Source: Alphaproteobacteria bacterium (GTDB lineage Bacteria; Pseudomonadota; Alphaproteobacteria; Rhizobiales; Aestuariivirgaceae). Taken from it: a DNA stretch of 43,684 nt. The notes beneath the pieces were generated by a model, which ran no database searches, was not told the origin of the DNA, and saw only the letters and a program-made list of their open reading frames with translations. A program made the position numbers and the translations under genes. Below, in pieces: positions 1-8,224 of the stretch (within the stretch, counting starts at the first letter, position 1; every line of letters starts with the position of its first letter). Location of the stretch: NCBI GenBank assembly GCA_024640405.1, contig JAHEFB010000039.1, positions 1 to 43,684 on the forward strand, written 5' to 3'.

Positions 1-269
1 GGGGTCAAAATCTCCGTTTTCAGCCGGGTCCAGGAACTTCCGAAATCCCCCCAACTACGGACTCTTTTAACGAAAGCGTCTTGAATACCCTCGAAACCAG
101 ACTCATTTTGACGCCCGTCAAACCGGTGGAAATGTGCCATCAGGAGATATCTGCCGGGTCGGGCCTCTTGGCGCGTTGTCAAGACCAAGCGAACACCAAA
201 AGGCGGCCTCGCAAACGTCGGTCAAAAGCCGATACGACAAAAACCACAGTGAGGACAAAAGTTTTGGAG
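1..269. other. window-edge non-coding stretch
   Basis: I see no gene I can support here. The only open frame of note (positions 81-296, plus) would give 71 residues, basic in the middle, with no recognisable domain, and it runs into the end of the cytochrome gene. The first 30 bases contain a G-rich GGGTCAAAAT-like string of the kind seen near some IS ends, but without the sequence to the left this cannot be judged. Confidence 0.4.
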
Positions 270-1199
270 CTATCCTCCTGGTGGAACTTTTCGTAGCCAA
301 GTGACAATTGCGTCAAGATCGTCGGGGCTCAGATTTGAATACCAGCCGAAGGCCATGGGCGGCTCCAATTTCTTGCCATTGCGAGAGATGCCGCCTGTAA
401 TTGCTCGCTTAATCTCTTCGTCAGTCCATGCTCCAATGCCTTTCTCTGAATGCGATGTAATGTTTCGCGCAATCGATCCTTTCCAATCTGCCTGGACACC
501 CTGAACAAGCGATGGACCGAATTTTCGTCCACCTACGCCAAATCCAGCCGTGTAATCGGAAACACCTTTTTCGCGCGCCGAATGGCATTCCATGCAATGA
601 CCTATGGTAGCCAGATAGGTGCCCCGCCGTACCGGATCTTGCAGGTCCTTTGTAGTGAACCCAGCTTCTGCATCAGGGTATGGCTGGTGCACTACGGGCA
701 TTTTGTATTCGGGTAATGCAACCTCGTTTCGCACCGGCTTAACCGAGCGAAGATAGGCAACGATGGCATCAAGATCGCGCGGGAGTAGCGCTTTGTAAAA
801 GCTTGCCGGCATCACTGCTGCCAGTGGCACGCCCGGAAGCTTCGCCTGGGGTGGCCTGATACCTTCCGTTATAGCCCTCTTGATGTCGTCGTCACTCCAG
901 CTGCCTATGCCGGTCTCTTTGTCTGGTGTAATATTTGCCGCAATTGCATTGAAAGCGGGCGTGGTAAATGAAACGCCGCCGGATAACTCCTTCTCAGCGA
1001 TTGGATTACCTTCAGGTGTCTTGGGCGTATGGCAGTTGCCACAGGCCAGGATCGTGTTAACGAGGTAGCGTCCTCGCTCAACCAGCGTTTCAGATTTCGC
1101 TGGAATTGTAAGCAAGATCGTAGCGACCAGAGCGACTGAAAGACTTATGCTTGCTTGGTATTTCGTGAGTTTGGTTTCAGGCAATGAGGGGCGCTTCAT
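270..1199 (-). CDS. di-heme cytochrome c
   Basis: This 309-residue secreted protein carries two class I cytochrome c domains. A hydrophobic segment at about residues 14-35 is a Sec signal peptide, so the protein acts in the periplasm or on the membrane's outer face. The heme motifs are CGNCH (C53, C56, H57) and CMECH (C202, C205, H206). Candidate distal Met ligands follow each one (near M130 and in the PPMAF stretch). Each domain ends in the usual helix with a DLDAIVAYLR or DLDAIVTWLR pattern. Start ATG 1199 has a GGAG seven bases upstream. Two-domain proteins of this kind usually pass electrons from periplasmic alcohol, aldehyde or gluconate-type dehydrogenases, but no dehydrogenase lies next to it inside the window. 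The electron donor is therefore unknown. Confidence 0.9.
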   Translation of the reverse strand: MKRPSLPETKLTKYQASISLSVALVATILLTIPAKSETLVERGRYLVNTILACGNCHTPKTPEGNPIAEKELSGGVSFTTPAFNAIAANITPDKETGIGSWSDDDIKRAITEGIRPPQAKLPGVPLAAVMPASFYKALLPRDLDAIVAYLRSVKPVRNEVALPEYKMPVVHQPYPDAEAGFTTKDLQDPVRRGTYLATIGHCMECHSAREKGVSDYTAGFGVGGRKFGPSLVQGVQADWKGSIARNITSHSEKGIGAWTDEEIKRAITGGISRNGKKLEPPMAFGWYSNLSPDDLDAIVTWLRKVPPGG

Positions 1200-1846
1200 G
1201 TGGGTTCTCCGCGCAGATACCTCGATCTTTCCGACCGTAAACGCACGTTACATCAAACCAGCGTTGATGAGAATGATTTTTGCCGTAGGCTCGGAGCAGT
1301 TCGCTGTTCCACACACGGTTGTCCGAAATACCCCCACAAGCGGCCATCAGCACGTATAAAGACCATGTCCGCTTTCGGGACTCTTTCGGACGCAAGACTG
1401 CCCTGTTGAGTGGCCCGCCAGCCTTAAAACCTCACGTCTACTAAATTGTGCCTCGCGCGCGTGCACGTGCCCCCACGCGCGAGGCATCTGGGCAAGTTAG
1501 GGTTCCATCATTGACCCTCAGATTCGCAATTATGCGAACTGCTTTTACGATGCACCTATTCTAAGTCTGAACAAAAGCATTGGGGCCTAAAGGCCCTTCT
1601 TCTGTTTTCCCATGGTTTGCCCATCACAACTCTCCTGCCAGCAGGAAAGAGAATCGTAATTCATGTGATTTGGGAATCTTGAACCTTGAAAACCGAAACA
1701 TGCGTTAAGCTTGACAGATTTATGTGTCTAAACTGGTTTAAAGCACCTACAAATGCTTGCTGAAGAACTTTAAATGGTCACTCAACTCGCAATCCATTGA
1801 CTGGAAAACAACGTAACCCATGTCTCCGGGCCGGACATGAAATAAT
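1200..1846. other. gene-free region upstream of the cytochrome gene
   Basis: About 650 bases between the cytochrome start and tRNA-Lys contain no reading frame with a recognisable product. Two structures are visible: a strong 11-bp GC-rich inverted repeat (1449-1486) and a small hairpin, GGGCC-TAAA-GGCCC, at 1583-1596 followed on the plus strand by a T-rich tract. A CATGTC-centred palindrome lies just beyond the tRNA 3' end (about 1819-1838). I see no clear promoter or RNA gene otherwise. Confidence 0.5.
1449..1486. repeat. GC-rich inverted repeat
   Basis: The arms TGCCTCGCGCG (1449-1459) and CGCGCGAGGCA (1476-1486) are perfect complements around a 16-base loop. There is no T-tract on either side, so it is not a standard intrinsic terminator. 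It could be a protein site or part of a small RNA; its function is unknown. Confidence 0.6.
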
Positions 1847-1922
1847 TGGTGGGCGCACAGGGATTCGAACCCGGGACCGTCTGATTAAGAGTCAGATGCT
1901 CTACCAACTGAGCTATACGCCC
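1847..1922 (-). tRNA. tRNA-Lys (anticodon CUU)
   Basis: The minus strand gives a complete 76-base cloverleaf with encoded CCA (1847-1849). The acceptor stem is GGGCGTA/TGCGCCC with one G-U pair and discriminator A. The D arm has AGCTCAGTTGGTAGAGC and the T arm GGTTCGAATCC. The seven-base anticodon loop is CTCTTAA with anticodon CTT, reading AAG lysine codons. It stands alone, with no other tRNA or rRNA nearby. Confidence 0.97.
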
Positions 1923-1978
1923 TCACCAATTCATACAGTCTTCGGATGATGTCGGAAAGACCCTCAGACTGTCGTGCA

Positions 1979-2006
1979 GGAGGCGCGCTGTCCGCAGCGC
2001 GCCTCC
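1979..2006. terminator. strong GC hairpin between leuA and tRNA-Lys
   Basis: GGAGGCGCGCT (1979-1989) pairs perfectly with AGCGCGCCTCC (1996-2006) around a six-base loop. It lies downstream of the leuA stop and upstream of tRNA-Lys. It probably limits read-through or protects the leuA 3' end, but it lacks a U-tract, so a factor-independent terminator is not proven. Confidence 0.45.
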
Positions 2007-2092
2007 GCTACAAGTCCGGATGCCATATCAAAGGAGTAAATGAAAGTCTACCGGCAAATGTTGCAATGCGCCAGTTCCATTCACAATGATAG

Positions 2093-3676
2093 TTAAGGCC
2101 CGCGCCGTTCCGTGCCCGACAGGGTCTGGACCGGGGCCGTGGCATCGCCGCGCATCCGCTTGACTTCGAGCTTGGACAATGCCGCGATGTAAGCCTTCGC
2201 AGAGGCTACCAGCGTATCGGGATCTGCCGACCGGCCGGTCACCTTGCGGCCCGAGACCACATCTTCCAGCCGTACCGAAACCTCTGCCTGGGCATCGGTT
2301 CCTTCCGTCACCGCGTGAACGTCGAACAATGCCAGCTTGGCGTCATGCGGATGCAGAGCGTGGATGGCATTGAAGGTAGCATCAACCGGCCCATTGCCGA
2401 CCGACTGAACCGTCGACTGATTGCCGTCAATATCCAGTGTCAGCGTGGCAGTCTGCGGACCCATCGTGCCGGCAATCACCGTCAGCGCCACCACCTTCAT
2501 GCGATCCTGGGCCGATGCGATACCCTCGTCCACCAGCGCCTCGATGTCTTCATCGTAGATGTGCTTCTTGCGGTCAGCCAGCGCCTTGAAACGCACAAAC
2601 GCGTCCTGCAGCGCATTGTCCGACAATTCATAGCCCAGCTCCTCCAGCTTCGACTTGAAGGCATGCCGGCCTGAGTGCTTGCCCATCACCAGCGAGGTCT
2701 TGGTCACGCCAACCGACTCAGGCGTCATGATTTCGTAGGTTTCCTGGTTCTTCAGCATGCCGTCCTGGTGAATACCGCTTTCATGCGCAAAGGCGTTGCG
2801 GCCCACAATGGCCTTGTTGTACTGCACCGGAAACGACGACACGGCAGACACCAGCCGCGAAGCCCGGGTCAAATATTCGGCTTTCACATTGCAGGCATAG
2901 GGCATCACGTCGTTGCGGGTTTTCAGCGCCATGACGATTTCTTCCAGCGCCGCATTGCCGGCCCGCTCGCCCAGACCGTTTATGGTGCACTCGATCTGGC
3001 GCACCCCGCCTTCAATGGCAGCCAGCGAATTGGCAACCGCCATGCCCAGATCATTATGGCAGTGGGCCGAGAACACCGCCTTGTCGGAGTTGGCAACATT
3101 GTCGCGCACCGTCTGGAACAGATGCCGCATTTCATCGGGCACGGTATATCCGACCGTATCCGGCAGGTTGATGGTCGTCGCCCCCGCCTTGATAGCCGCG
3201 TCGACGCACTGCGACAGGTAATCCAGCGGTGTGCGGGTGGCATCCATGGCAGACCATTCGACGTCATCACACAGCGATCGTGCCAGCGTCACCGTCTCAT
3301 GAATAATGTCCAGCACTTCGGCCTGCGTCTTGCGCATCTGGTATTCCAGGTGGATCGGCGATGTGGACACAAAGGTGTGGATGCGTGGTTGTCTTGCATG
3401 TTTCACTGCGTCGCCACAGCGTTTGATATCGCCGGGAATGGCCCGTGCCAGGCCGGCGATAATCGAATTTTCGGTACGCCGGGCAATTTCCGATACGGCT
3501 TCAAAATCACCTTCCGATGCGATCGGAAACCCCGCCTCTATGACATCCACCAGCATTTCATCCAGCAGCGCTGCCACCTGCAGTTTTTCGTCGAATGTCA
3601 TGGTCGCGCCCGGCGACTGTTCGCCATCGCGCAATGTGGTGTCGAAAATGATGATCTGATCTTTTGACTTGCTCAT
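2093..3676 (-). CDS. leuA: 2-isopropylmalate synthase
   Basis: LeuA condenses acetyl-CoA with 2-oxoisovalerate to give 2-isopropylmalate, the first committed step of leucine synthesis, in the cytoplasm. The 527 residues match the usual bacterial LeuA length. Near the N-terminus is the HMGL-like motif DTTLRDGEQSPG (D13, R16). The metal-binding HxH is at H205 and H207 in SAHCHND, followed by GLGERAGN. The C-terminal part (about 390-510) is the LeuA allosteric domain that binds leucine for feedback inhibition. Start ATG 3676 has GGAG about ten bases upstream. A 25-codon upstream frame ends in an ATGA overlap with this start, and a long imperfect hairpin lies further upstream. Product and reaction are secure; regulation is inference. 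Confidence 0.97.
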   Translation of the reverse strand: MSKSKDQIIIFDTTLRDGEQSPGATMTFDEKLQVAALLDEMLVDVIEAGFPIASEGDFEAVSEIARRTENSIIAGLARAIPGDIKRCGDAVKHARQPRIHTFVSTSPIHLEYQMRKTQAEVLDIIHETVTLARSLCDDVEWSAMDATRTPLDYLSQCVDAAIKAGATTINLPDTVGYTVPDEMRHLFQTVRDNVANSDKAVFSAHCHNDLGMAVANSLAAIEGGVRQIECTINGLGERAGNAALEEIVMALKTRNDVMPYACNVKAEYLTRASRLVSAVSSFPVQYNKAIVGRNAFAHESGIHQDGMLKNQETYEIMTPESVGVTKTSLVMGKHSGRHAFKSKLEELGYELSDNALQDAFVRFKALADRKKHIYDEDIEALVDEGIASAQDRMKVVALTVIAGTMGPQTATLTLDIDGNQSTVQSVGNGPVDATFNAIHALHPHDAKLALFDVHAVTEGTDAQAEVSVRLEDVVSGRKVTGRSADPDTLVASAKAYIAALSKLEVKRMRGDATAPVQTLSGTERRGP

Positions 3677-3750
3677 GAGACTGGTGCTCCATCCTTGTTT
3701 GTCTGGCTGCGCGGGCGGACCTGAAACCCTTCAGGAAAAATCGCACTCAT
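3673..3750 (-). CDS. possible upstream small ORF coupled to leuA
   Basis: An ATG-started frame of 25 codons (MSAIFPEGFQ...) ends with a TGA that overlaps the leuA start codon as ATGA, the arrangement used for translational coupling. It is not a leucine-rich attenuator peptide: it has no Leu codon. Its own start lacks a good Shine-Dalgarno sequence, so it may be chance. Conservation of the frame in relatives would decide. Confidence 0.25.
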   Translation of the reverse strand: MSAIFPEGFQVRPRSQTNKDGAPVS

Positions 3751-3792
3751 CACGCAACTCTATTTCACAGTTGTTTCTTGAAATTCTGACGT

Positions 3793-3846
3793 CCCCTGAG
3801 CATCCGTCTTGTGGTGATTGAACACCGGACAGCCAATGGTCAGGGG
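3793..3846 (-). promoter_or_regulatory. leuA: possible structured leader upstream of leuA
   Basis: On the minus strand, CCCCTGA and TCAGGGG can close a long imperfect stem. Inside it TGTCCG can pair with CGGATG (with wobbles) and GGTG with CACC. It lies about 120 bases before leuA. No U-tract follows, so it is not a terminator. It resembles a folded 5' leader or a protein site; I do not recognise a known riboswitch class. Confidence 0.25.
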
Positions 3847-4026
3847 CAAATAAGGAGGAGGCCGGCGCATAGTGGCGCGCAGCCGTTTGGCAGATCAGCA
3901 ATGTCGAAAGCGGTCTTCATGTGCTATTCGCCGGTTTCTTGATGTTTCCCAACCGCAAACACAATGCCTCGGGAAAGTTAAGGGAGTTTTACGCCAAGCG
4001 ATCTGCGCGCGCAAGGGCCATTGGGA

Positions 4027-4920
4027 TCAGAAGTGCTCCAGATTGCCGGAACTGACTTTTACCGCGTGGCCGCCCACACGGACCGCCGTCAGGCCACCAC
4101 CGGCGGCATCTGCCTCCAGTTCTATGCGGCTGGCGCGGCCCATGTCCTCGCCCTGCATGATAATCCAGGCGCGCGTGCCTTCCCACGGACCTTCATAGCT
4201 CAGCAGCGGGCCCGGGAACCCTGCCGCCGCCGCGCCGGTTGCGGGATCTTCCGCGATGCCCGACAGCGGCGCAAAGGCACGTGCATGATAGTCCACACCG
4301 GACCCGCTGCCGCCTTCACAGTACAGATAGGCCAGAAACGCGCCGGCAGCACCCAGCGCCGGCCAGTCCGCGATGGAGGTCTTCACTTCTGCCAGAGCGG
4401 CGCGGTCCTTCAACGGCACATACAGCACCGGATGATTGCCGGGATCGAACACGCTTGCCCGATGCGTGCCGCTGCCCAGTTGATGTTCCTTCAGGGACAG
4501 TGCCGCGGCAATCTTGGTGTCTGACGGCACATTGGTCCATGGCTCGGGCATGACCGCAGCCGAAAACTCGGCAAAAACCCCGGCATCCCTTGTGTCCAGC
4601 TTCACATTGACGAGGCCTACCCCCTCCTCCAGCCTGACCTCATCCTTGATGCCAAACAGTTCAGCCAGCAAAATTGCCGTTCCCACAGTCGGGTGACCGG
4701 CAAATGCCAGCTCGCGGACGGGGGTAAAAATCCGCAATTTCGCCGTGCTCGCTTCATCCTCGGGCGGCAACACAAAAACCGTTTCCGACAGGTTGAATTC
4801 AGCCGCAATTTTCTGCATCCGTTCGTCATCGAGCGTGCCGGCTTCCAGCACAACGGCCAGCGGGTTGCCGGTGAAAGCCTCGGTAGTGAATACATCGAGC
4901 GTGTGAAACGGATACTTCAT
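4027..4920 (-). CDS. PhzF-family isomerase/epimerase
   Basis: This 297-residue protein has the PhzF fold seen in phenazine PhzF and diaminopimelate-epimerase-like enzymes. Visible marks are the N-terminal [17 protein letters not shown], the catalytic-Glu stretch [10 protein letters not shown], the [10 protein letters not shown] motif, and [12 protein letters not shown] near the C-terminal active site. ATG 4920 is preferred over an ATG 19 codons upstream because GGAAGG stands nine bases before it and family proteins begin here. No phenazine genes are present, so a phenazine role is unlikely; most family members have unknown substrates. A 26-bp palindrome-containing site lies 23 bases upstream and recurs before the aminotransferase gene. 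Confidence 0.88.
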   Translation of the reverse strand: MKYPFHTLDVFTTEAFTGNPLAVVLEAGTLDDERMQKIAAEFNLSETVFVLPPEDEASTAKLRIFTPVRELAFAGHPTVGTAILLAELFGIKDEVRLEEGVGLVNVKLDTRDAGVFAEFSAAVMPEPWTNVPSDTKIAAALSLKEHQLGSGTHRASVFDPGNHPVLYVPLKDRAALAEVKTSIADWPALGAAGAFLAYLYCEGGSGSGVDYHARAFAPLSGIAEDPATGAAAAGFPGPLLSYEGPWEGTRAWIIMQGEDMGRASRIELEADAAGGGLTAVRVGGHAVKVSSGNLEHF

Positions 4921-4942
4921 TGACCAATGCCTTCCGTGTTGA

Positions 4943-4968
4943 TGACAATAGGTCAGCATTGCTGACAT
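4943..4968. promoter_or_regulatory. operator-like 26-bp site upstream of the PhzF gene
   Basis: The segment contains the perfect 15-bp palindrome GTCAGCATTGCTGAC (4952-4966) and the 16-mer TGACAATAGGTCAGCA (4943-4958). The same 16-mer plus the distal TGACAT appear, inverted, at 9497-9522 before the aminotransferase operon: 23 of 26 positions agree. This suggests one regulator acting on both promoters. The regulator is unknown. Confidence 0.5.
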
Positions 4969-5024
4969 ATAACGCAAATCCGATCAATACGAGATTTGTC
5001 AGGGTGACAAATATTGATCCCGCA

Positions 5025-5639
5025 TCAATGTGTGATGAACAACGCCTTGATGAATTCCCGGTACAACATGACCTGGCGCGGAAGTATGCTCTTGTCATGC
5101 ATCACGCGTGACAAAATGATGCCGCCGTCGGCTACGGCGCTCAACATGTCGGCAACGTCTGCAAGGTCAACCTCCATCCGAGGCGGATATGTTTTGGCAA
5201 TCTTTTCCAGCTGCCGTTGAAACCGCATTCGCCATGCCATCAGGGCCTGTGCGTTCAGGTCACGGATGTCGGCGCTGAACAATTGCGACTGATAACAATA
5301 AGACGCAATAAGACACCCGGGATGTCCATTGGGCAGGTCTTCAGCCAATTCAGCCAGCAGTTTGAGACTGATCAGGAAACCGTGCAGCGGGTCATCGTTG
5401 AGTTCATAGGCACGCGTTTCGATGTCACGGAAAATATCCTCTTCCATGTCGATATAGCGCTGAAGCAGGGCCTTTGCGAGTTCGTTCTTGTCGGAAAAAT
5501 GATAGAAGAATCCGCTTTTGGTAATGCCTACTTCCACGATGATTTCCTCAATCGAGGTTGCCGCAAAACCTTTCTCGATTACGTTGACACCTGCCACATC
5601 GAGTATCTGCTCGCGTTTTCCGGCGCGTACTTCCTGCAT
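5025..5639 (-). CDS. TetR-family transcriptional regulator
   Basis: This 204-residue protein has a typical TetR/AcrR N-terminal helix-turn-helix at about residues 8-55. The recognition part is TSIEEIIVEVGITKSGFFYHFSDKNELA, very close to the family consensus. The C-terminal ligand and dimer domain resembles the TetR_C families in which a buried pocket follows an HPGCLIA-like segment. ATG 5639 is preceded by AGAGG at good spacing. A perfect inverted repeat lies 21 bases upstream of the start (5660-5678), in the divergent space shared with the homocysteine methyltransferase gene, so autoregulation and control of that gene are likely. The inducer is not predictable. Confidence 0.92.
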   Translation of the reverse strand: MQEVRAGKREQILDVAGVNVIEKGFAATSIEEIIVEVGITKSGFFYHFSDKNELAKALLQRYIDMEEDIFRDIETRAYELNDDPLHGFLISLKLLAELAEDLPNGHPGCLIASYCYQSQLFSADIRDLNAQALMAWRMRFQRQLEKIAKTYPPRMEVDLADVADMLSAVADGGIILSRVMHDKSILPRQVMLYREFIKALFITH

Positions 5640-5659
5640 CGTCCCAAACCTCTTGTTTT

Positions 5660-5678
5660 ACTGTACCCTCGGTACAGT
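5660..5678. promoter_or_regulatory. TetR-type operator palindrome
   Basis: ACTGTACC (5660-5667) and GGTACAGT (5671-5678) are perfect complements around a 3-bp spacer. A single half-site CTGTACC recurs at 5771-5777, nearer the divergent methyltransferase gene. The position between the TetR gene and its divergent neighbour is the usual one for the regulator's own operator. Confidence 0.65.
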
Positions 5679-5880
5679 TGACTTGCTTTCTGAACCGCAA
5701 CCTCAGGCTCAAGTCCTGAGAAAATCAATGTAAGAGCTTGTTTTATCGCGGTTTAAATTAATTTCGCGACCTGTACCACAAGTTGTCTATCGACAGTGTG
5801 ACTTTCCTCACATCTTCTCCAGCAACCGCCTGACACTGTCCGGCACAACTGAAACATGATTATTACCTGGAGAATACATA

Positions 5881-6840
5881 ATGGCAAAATACCGCCACAA
5901 CCTGCCGATCGGAAAAGACAAGCAATTTCTTCTCGACGGCGGACTGGAAACCACCTTGGTTTTTCTGGACGGCATCGACCTGCCCTGCTTTGCGTCTTAC
6001 CCCCTGATTGCAGAAATTTCAGGCCGCAAACGCCTGCGTGACTATTACCGGCAATATGCCGGCATTGCGCTGAAAGCAGGCTCGGGTTTCATCCTTGAAA
6101 GCGTCGGCTGGCGTGCCAATGCAGACTGGGGCGCACAACTAGGCCACAACGCGGAAGACCTGGCAGCAGTCAATCGCGAGTCGATCCGGCTGATGGAAGA
6201 TACCCGTGCACAACTTGAAACCGACGCCACGCCGATGGTGCTGTCGGGCTGCATAGGCCCGCGCGGTGACGGTTATGTCGCAGACACTGCCATGACGATC
6301 GAAGAAGCGCGTCAGTATCATTCCGTGCAGATCAACACTTATGCGGAGACCGCAGCCGACATGGTCACCGCCATGACCATGACCAACATGGAAGAAGCAG
6401 CAGGTATCGCCATGGCCGCCAGACAGGCAGGCATCCCGTCCGTCATCGCCTTCACGGTGGAAACCGACGGCAAGCTGCCCACCGGCCAGAGCCTGAAGGA
6501 CGCGATCATGGCTGTTGACGAGGCGAGCGGCACAGCACCTGCCTACTACATGATCAATTGCGCCCATCCCGATCATTTCGCCGAAATTCTCGAACCCGGC
6601 GCTGCCTGGATGGATCGTCTGAAGGGACTGCGTGCAAATGCGTCACGCATCTCTCATGACGAACTTGATGCCTGCACCGAGCTTGATGACGGTGATCCGG
6701 AAGAGTTTGGAGCGTTGCATGCCACACTGATCAGCGAGTTTCCGAACTTCACGGTACTCGGTGGTTGTTGCGGCACCGACCACCGACATGTCGGTCAGGT
6801 TTTCGCCAAGTGCTTTCAGTCCAGCAGCAGGGCGGCATGA
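5881..6840 (+). CDS. homocysteine S-methyltransferase family protein
   Basis: This 319-residue protein belongs to the Pfam S-methyl_trans (MmuM/MHT-like) family, zinc enzymes that move a methyl group from S-methylmethionine or similar donors to homocysteine or other thiols. The N-terminal LLDGGLETTL is the family signature. The zinc cysteines are visible as NCAHP and the C-terminal GGCCGTDHRH. It lacks the cobalamin and folate domains of MetH, so it is a stand-alone thiol methyltransferase. Start ATG 5881 has GGAG eight bases upstream. It is divergent from a TetR gene with an operator in between. The exact methyl donor and acceptor are not determined by sequence. Confidence 0.9.
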   Translation: MAKYRHNLPIGKDKQFLLDGGLETTLVFLDGIDLPCFASYPLIAEISGRKRLRDYYRQYAGIALKAGSGFILESVGWRANADWGAQLGHNAEDLAAVNRESIRLMEDTRAQLETDATPMVLSGCIGPRGDGYVADTAMTIEEARQYHSVQINTYAETAADMVTAMTMTNMEEAAGIAMAARQAGIPSVIAFTVETDGKLPTGQSLKDAIMAVDEASGTAPAYYMINCAHPDHFAEILEPGAAWMDRLKGLRANASRISHDELDACTELDDGDPEEFGALHATLISEFPNFTVLGGCCGTDHRHVGQVFAKCFQSSSRAA

Positions 6841-7049
6841 GCGCCGGCTGAAAACCGACAGATCCTGGCCGGCGGGTCTCAAGGACCTGGCCGGGCAGGT
6901 TATGCAATTGCGCCTGGTATGACAGCAAACCGCGAAGCACTGTATCGGACAAAAGACTGCACAAGATCCCTTGTCATCGGATGTGCGTGTCGGCGCTACG
7001 CATGATCACATTATCAAAGCCGCCACGAGGCCTCCCCAATCCCGACGCT

Positions 7050-7778
7050 TTAATCCAGCAAATGCTGCACCAGAATACGGGCAAACCCCGGCATGCGATG
7101 ATGCACGTGGAAGGCGGCGCGCCTGAACACGACGATCTCATCCAGTTCCGGTTCGTCCTGCATATCAACGTGCCGCATCATCCGGGCCTTCAGATCACGT
7201 GAAGACACCTCAAAATCGAACACCGCGCACAGTGCAACCATGCCGGCATCCTCAATCATCAGATAACCCGGTTGCCGCGTGGCATCTGCAGCATTCAATC
7301 CGGCCTCTTCCTGCAGTTCGCGCTGCAACGATCCTTCAATGTCCAGCTTGCCAGCCACAATATCTTCCGGATCAGGTGTGCCGGCCATCGGATAAACCCT
7401 GCCGCTGGCCGCGGTGTAAGGCGCCATCCGGCCAAACAGCAAATGCCCCTCGACAGACCGCACCACGGCACACCCAAACACGTTTCGCACTGAGGCTTCC
7501 TCCGGCAAACCCCTGTCCTTGAAGTACAGGAGAGACGCAAAATCCGTCTTGTGAACCGAGCCGCTCAGGCAGCCGTCAACCACTTCATGCCCGCCCATCA
7601 CCAGCACCTGACCATTGAACATGGAAGGCTTTTCAACAATCGCCTTTTTCCAGAACCGTTTGACGGCTGGCGCATTGTCTGTTGCCCACTTCCACGGGCT
7701 ATCCGATACTGCCAGATCATACGAACGCAGATTGACAATTTCAGTTTGTTCTGCGGATCTTTTTTTCGCTAAAGCCAT
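7050..7778 (-). CDS. NUDIX hydrolase family protein
   Basis: This is a NUDIX protein of 242 residues if ATG 7778 is used. The core catalytic half-motif RELQEEAGL is intact, but the upstream half (the conserved G-x5-E) is not canonical, so substrate class cannot be assigned. The N-terminal 100 residues precede the NUDIX domain and resemble the N-terminal part of larger NUDIX proteins such as the ADP-sugar or diphosphoinositol type. The frame stays open upstream to 7844, but ATG 7778 overlaps the preceding GNAT gene by only 10 bases, a usual operon arrangement. It is the third gene of the aminotransferase-GNAT-NUDIX unit. Confidence 0.75.
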   Translation of the reverse strand: MALAKKRSAEQTEIVNLRSYDLAVSDSPWKWATDNAPAVKRFWKKAIVEKPSMFNGQVLVMGGHEVVDGCLSGSVHKTDFASLLYFKDRGLPEEASVRNVFGCAVVRSVEGHLLFGRMAPYTAASGRVYPMAGTPDPEDIVAGKLDIEGSLQRELQEEAGLNAADATRQPGYLMIEDAGMVALCAVFDFEVSSRDLKARMMRHVDMQDEPELDEIVVFRRAAFHVHHRMPGFARILVQHLLD

Positions 7779-8224
7779 TTGCACATCCGCGGCAACATCC
7801 GCCCCGGGATCGACCCGGATGGTGATTGCCCGCTCACGCGGCACCCCATTGCCTCATAAAACTCGACAGCATTGGGATCTGCATCCAGCTTTATCGCCCT
7901 GGCGGCCATGGCAATTGCCCTTTCCTCCACTGCAACCCACAATTTCCGGCCAATTCCGGCCCGTTTGAAATCAGGGTCAACATACAAGGCATAAACCTCG
8001 AGAGTGTCATTTTCCAGCCGGATATCAAAGAAACCAACAGGCTTGCGGCCAAGTTCGGCGATCCGGAACTCACCATCGGTAAGCGCCTCAGGCGTCACCG
8101 CCAGTTCATCACGGCACGCTTCCATAAAAACCGCATCATAACCGTTGGATGCCTTTGAACGAAACGACAGGTCGCTGAGAACGCCGCAGTCCGACACCGT
8201 GGCCGGGCGCATGTGAAGCATCAT
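7769..8224 (-). CDS. GNAT-family N-acetyltransferase
   Basis: This 151-residue protein has the GNAT fold. The acetyl-CoA-binding motif A is VDPDFKRAGIGRKLW (Q/R-x-x-G-x-G/A type), preceded by the beta4 strand LEVYALYV. The C-terminal NAVEFYEAMGCRV is typical of motif B. The start overlaps the aminotransferase stop as ATGA and the end overlaps the NUDIX start, so the three genes are translationally linked. Small-molecule or protein substrate is unknown. Confidence 0.88.
   Translation of the reverse strand: MMLHMRPATVSDCGVLSDLSFRSKASNGYDAVFMEACRDELAVTPEALTDGEFRIAELGRKPVGFFDIRLENDTLEVYALYVDPDFKRAGIGRKLWVAVEERAIAMAARAIKLDADPNAVEFYEAMGCRVSGQSPSGSIPGRMLPRMCKWL

Noticed and set aside
1..30. GGGTCAAAAT-like string resembling ends of some insertion sequences
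   Set aside because: Too short and at the window edge; no inverted partner or transposase is visible.
81..296. 71-codon plus-strand frame at the left edge
   Set aside because: No family resemblance, no ribosome site, and it overlaps the end of the secure cytochrome gene.
2675..3667. Long open frame (330 codons) antisense to leuA
   Set aside because: It is the complement of a well-matched leuA, with His/Arg-rich shadow composition and no recognisable domain. GC-rich codon bias commonly leaves such antisense frames open.
4027..4920. Phenazine biosynthesis
   Set aside because: Only a PhzF-like protein is present; the other phz genes are absent, and PhzF-like enzymes are common outside phenazine producers.
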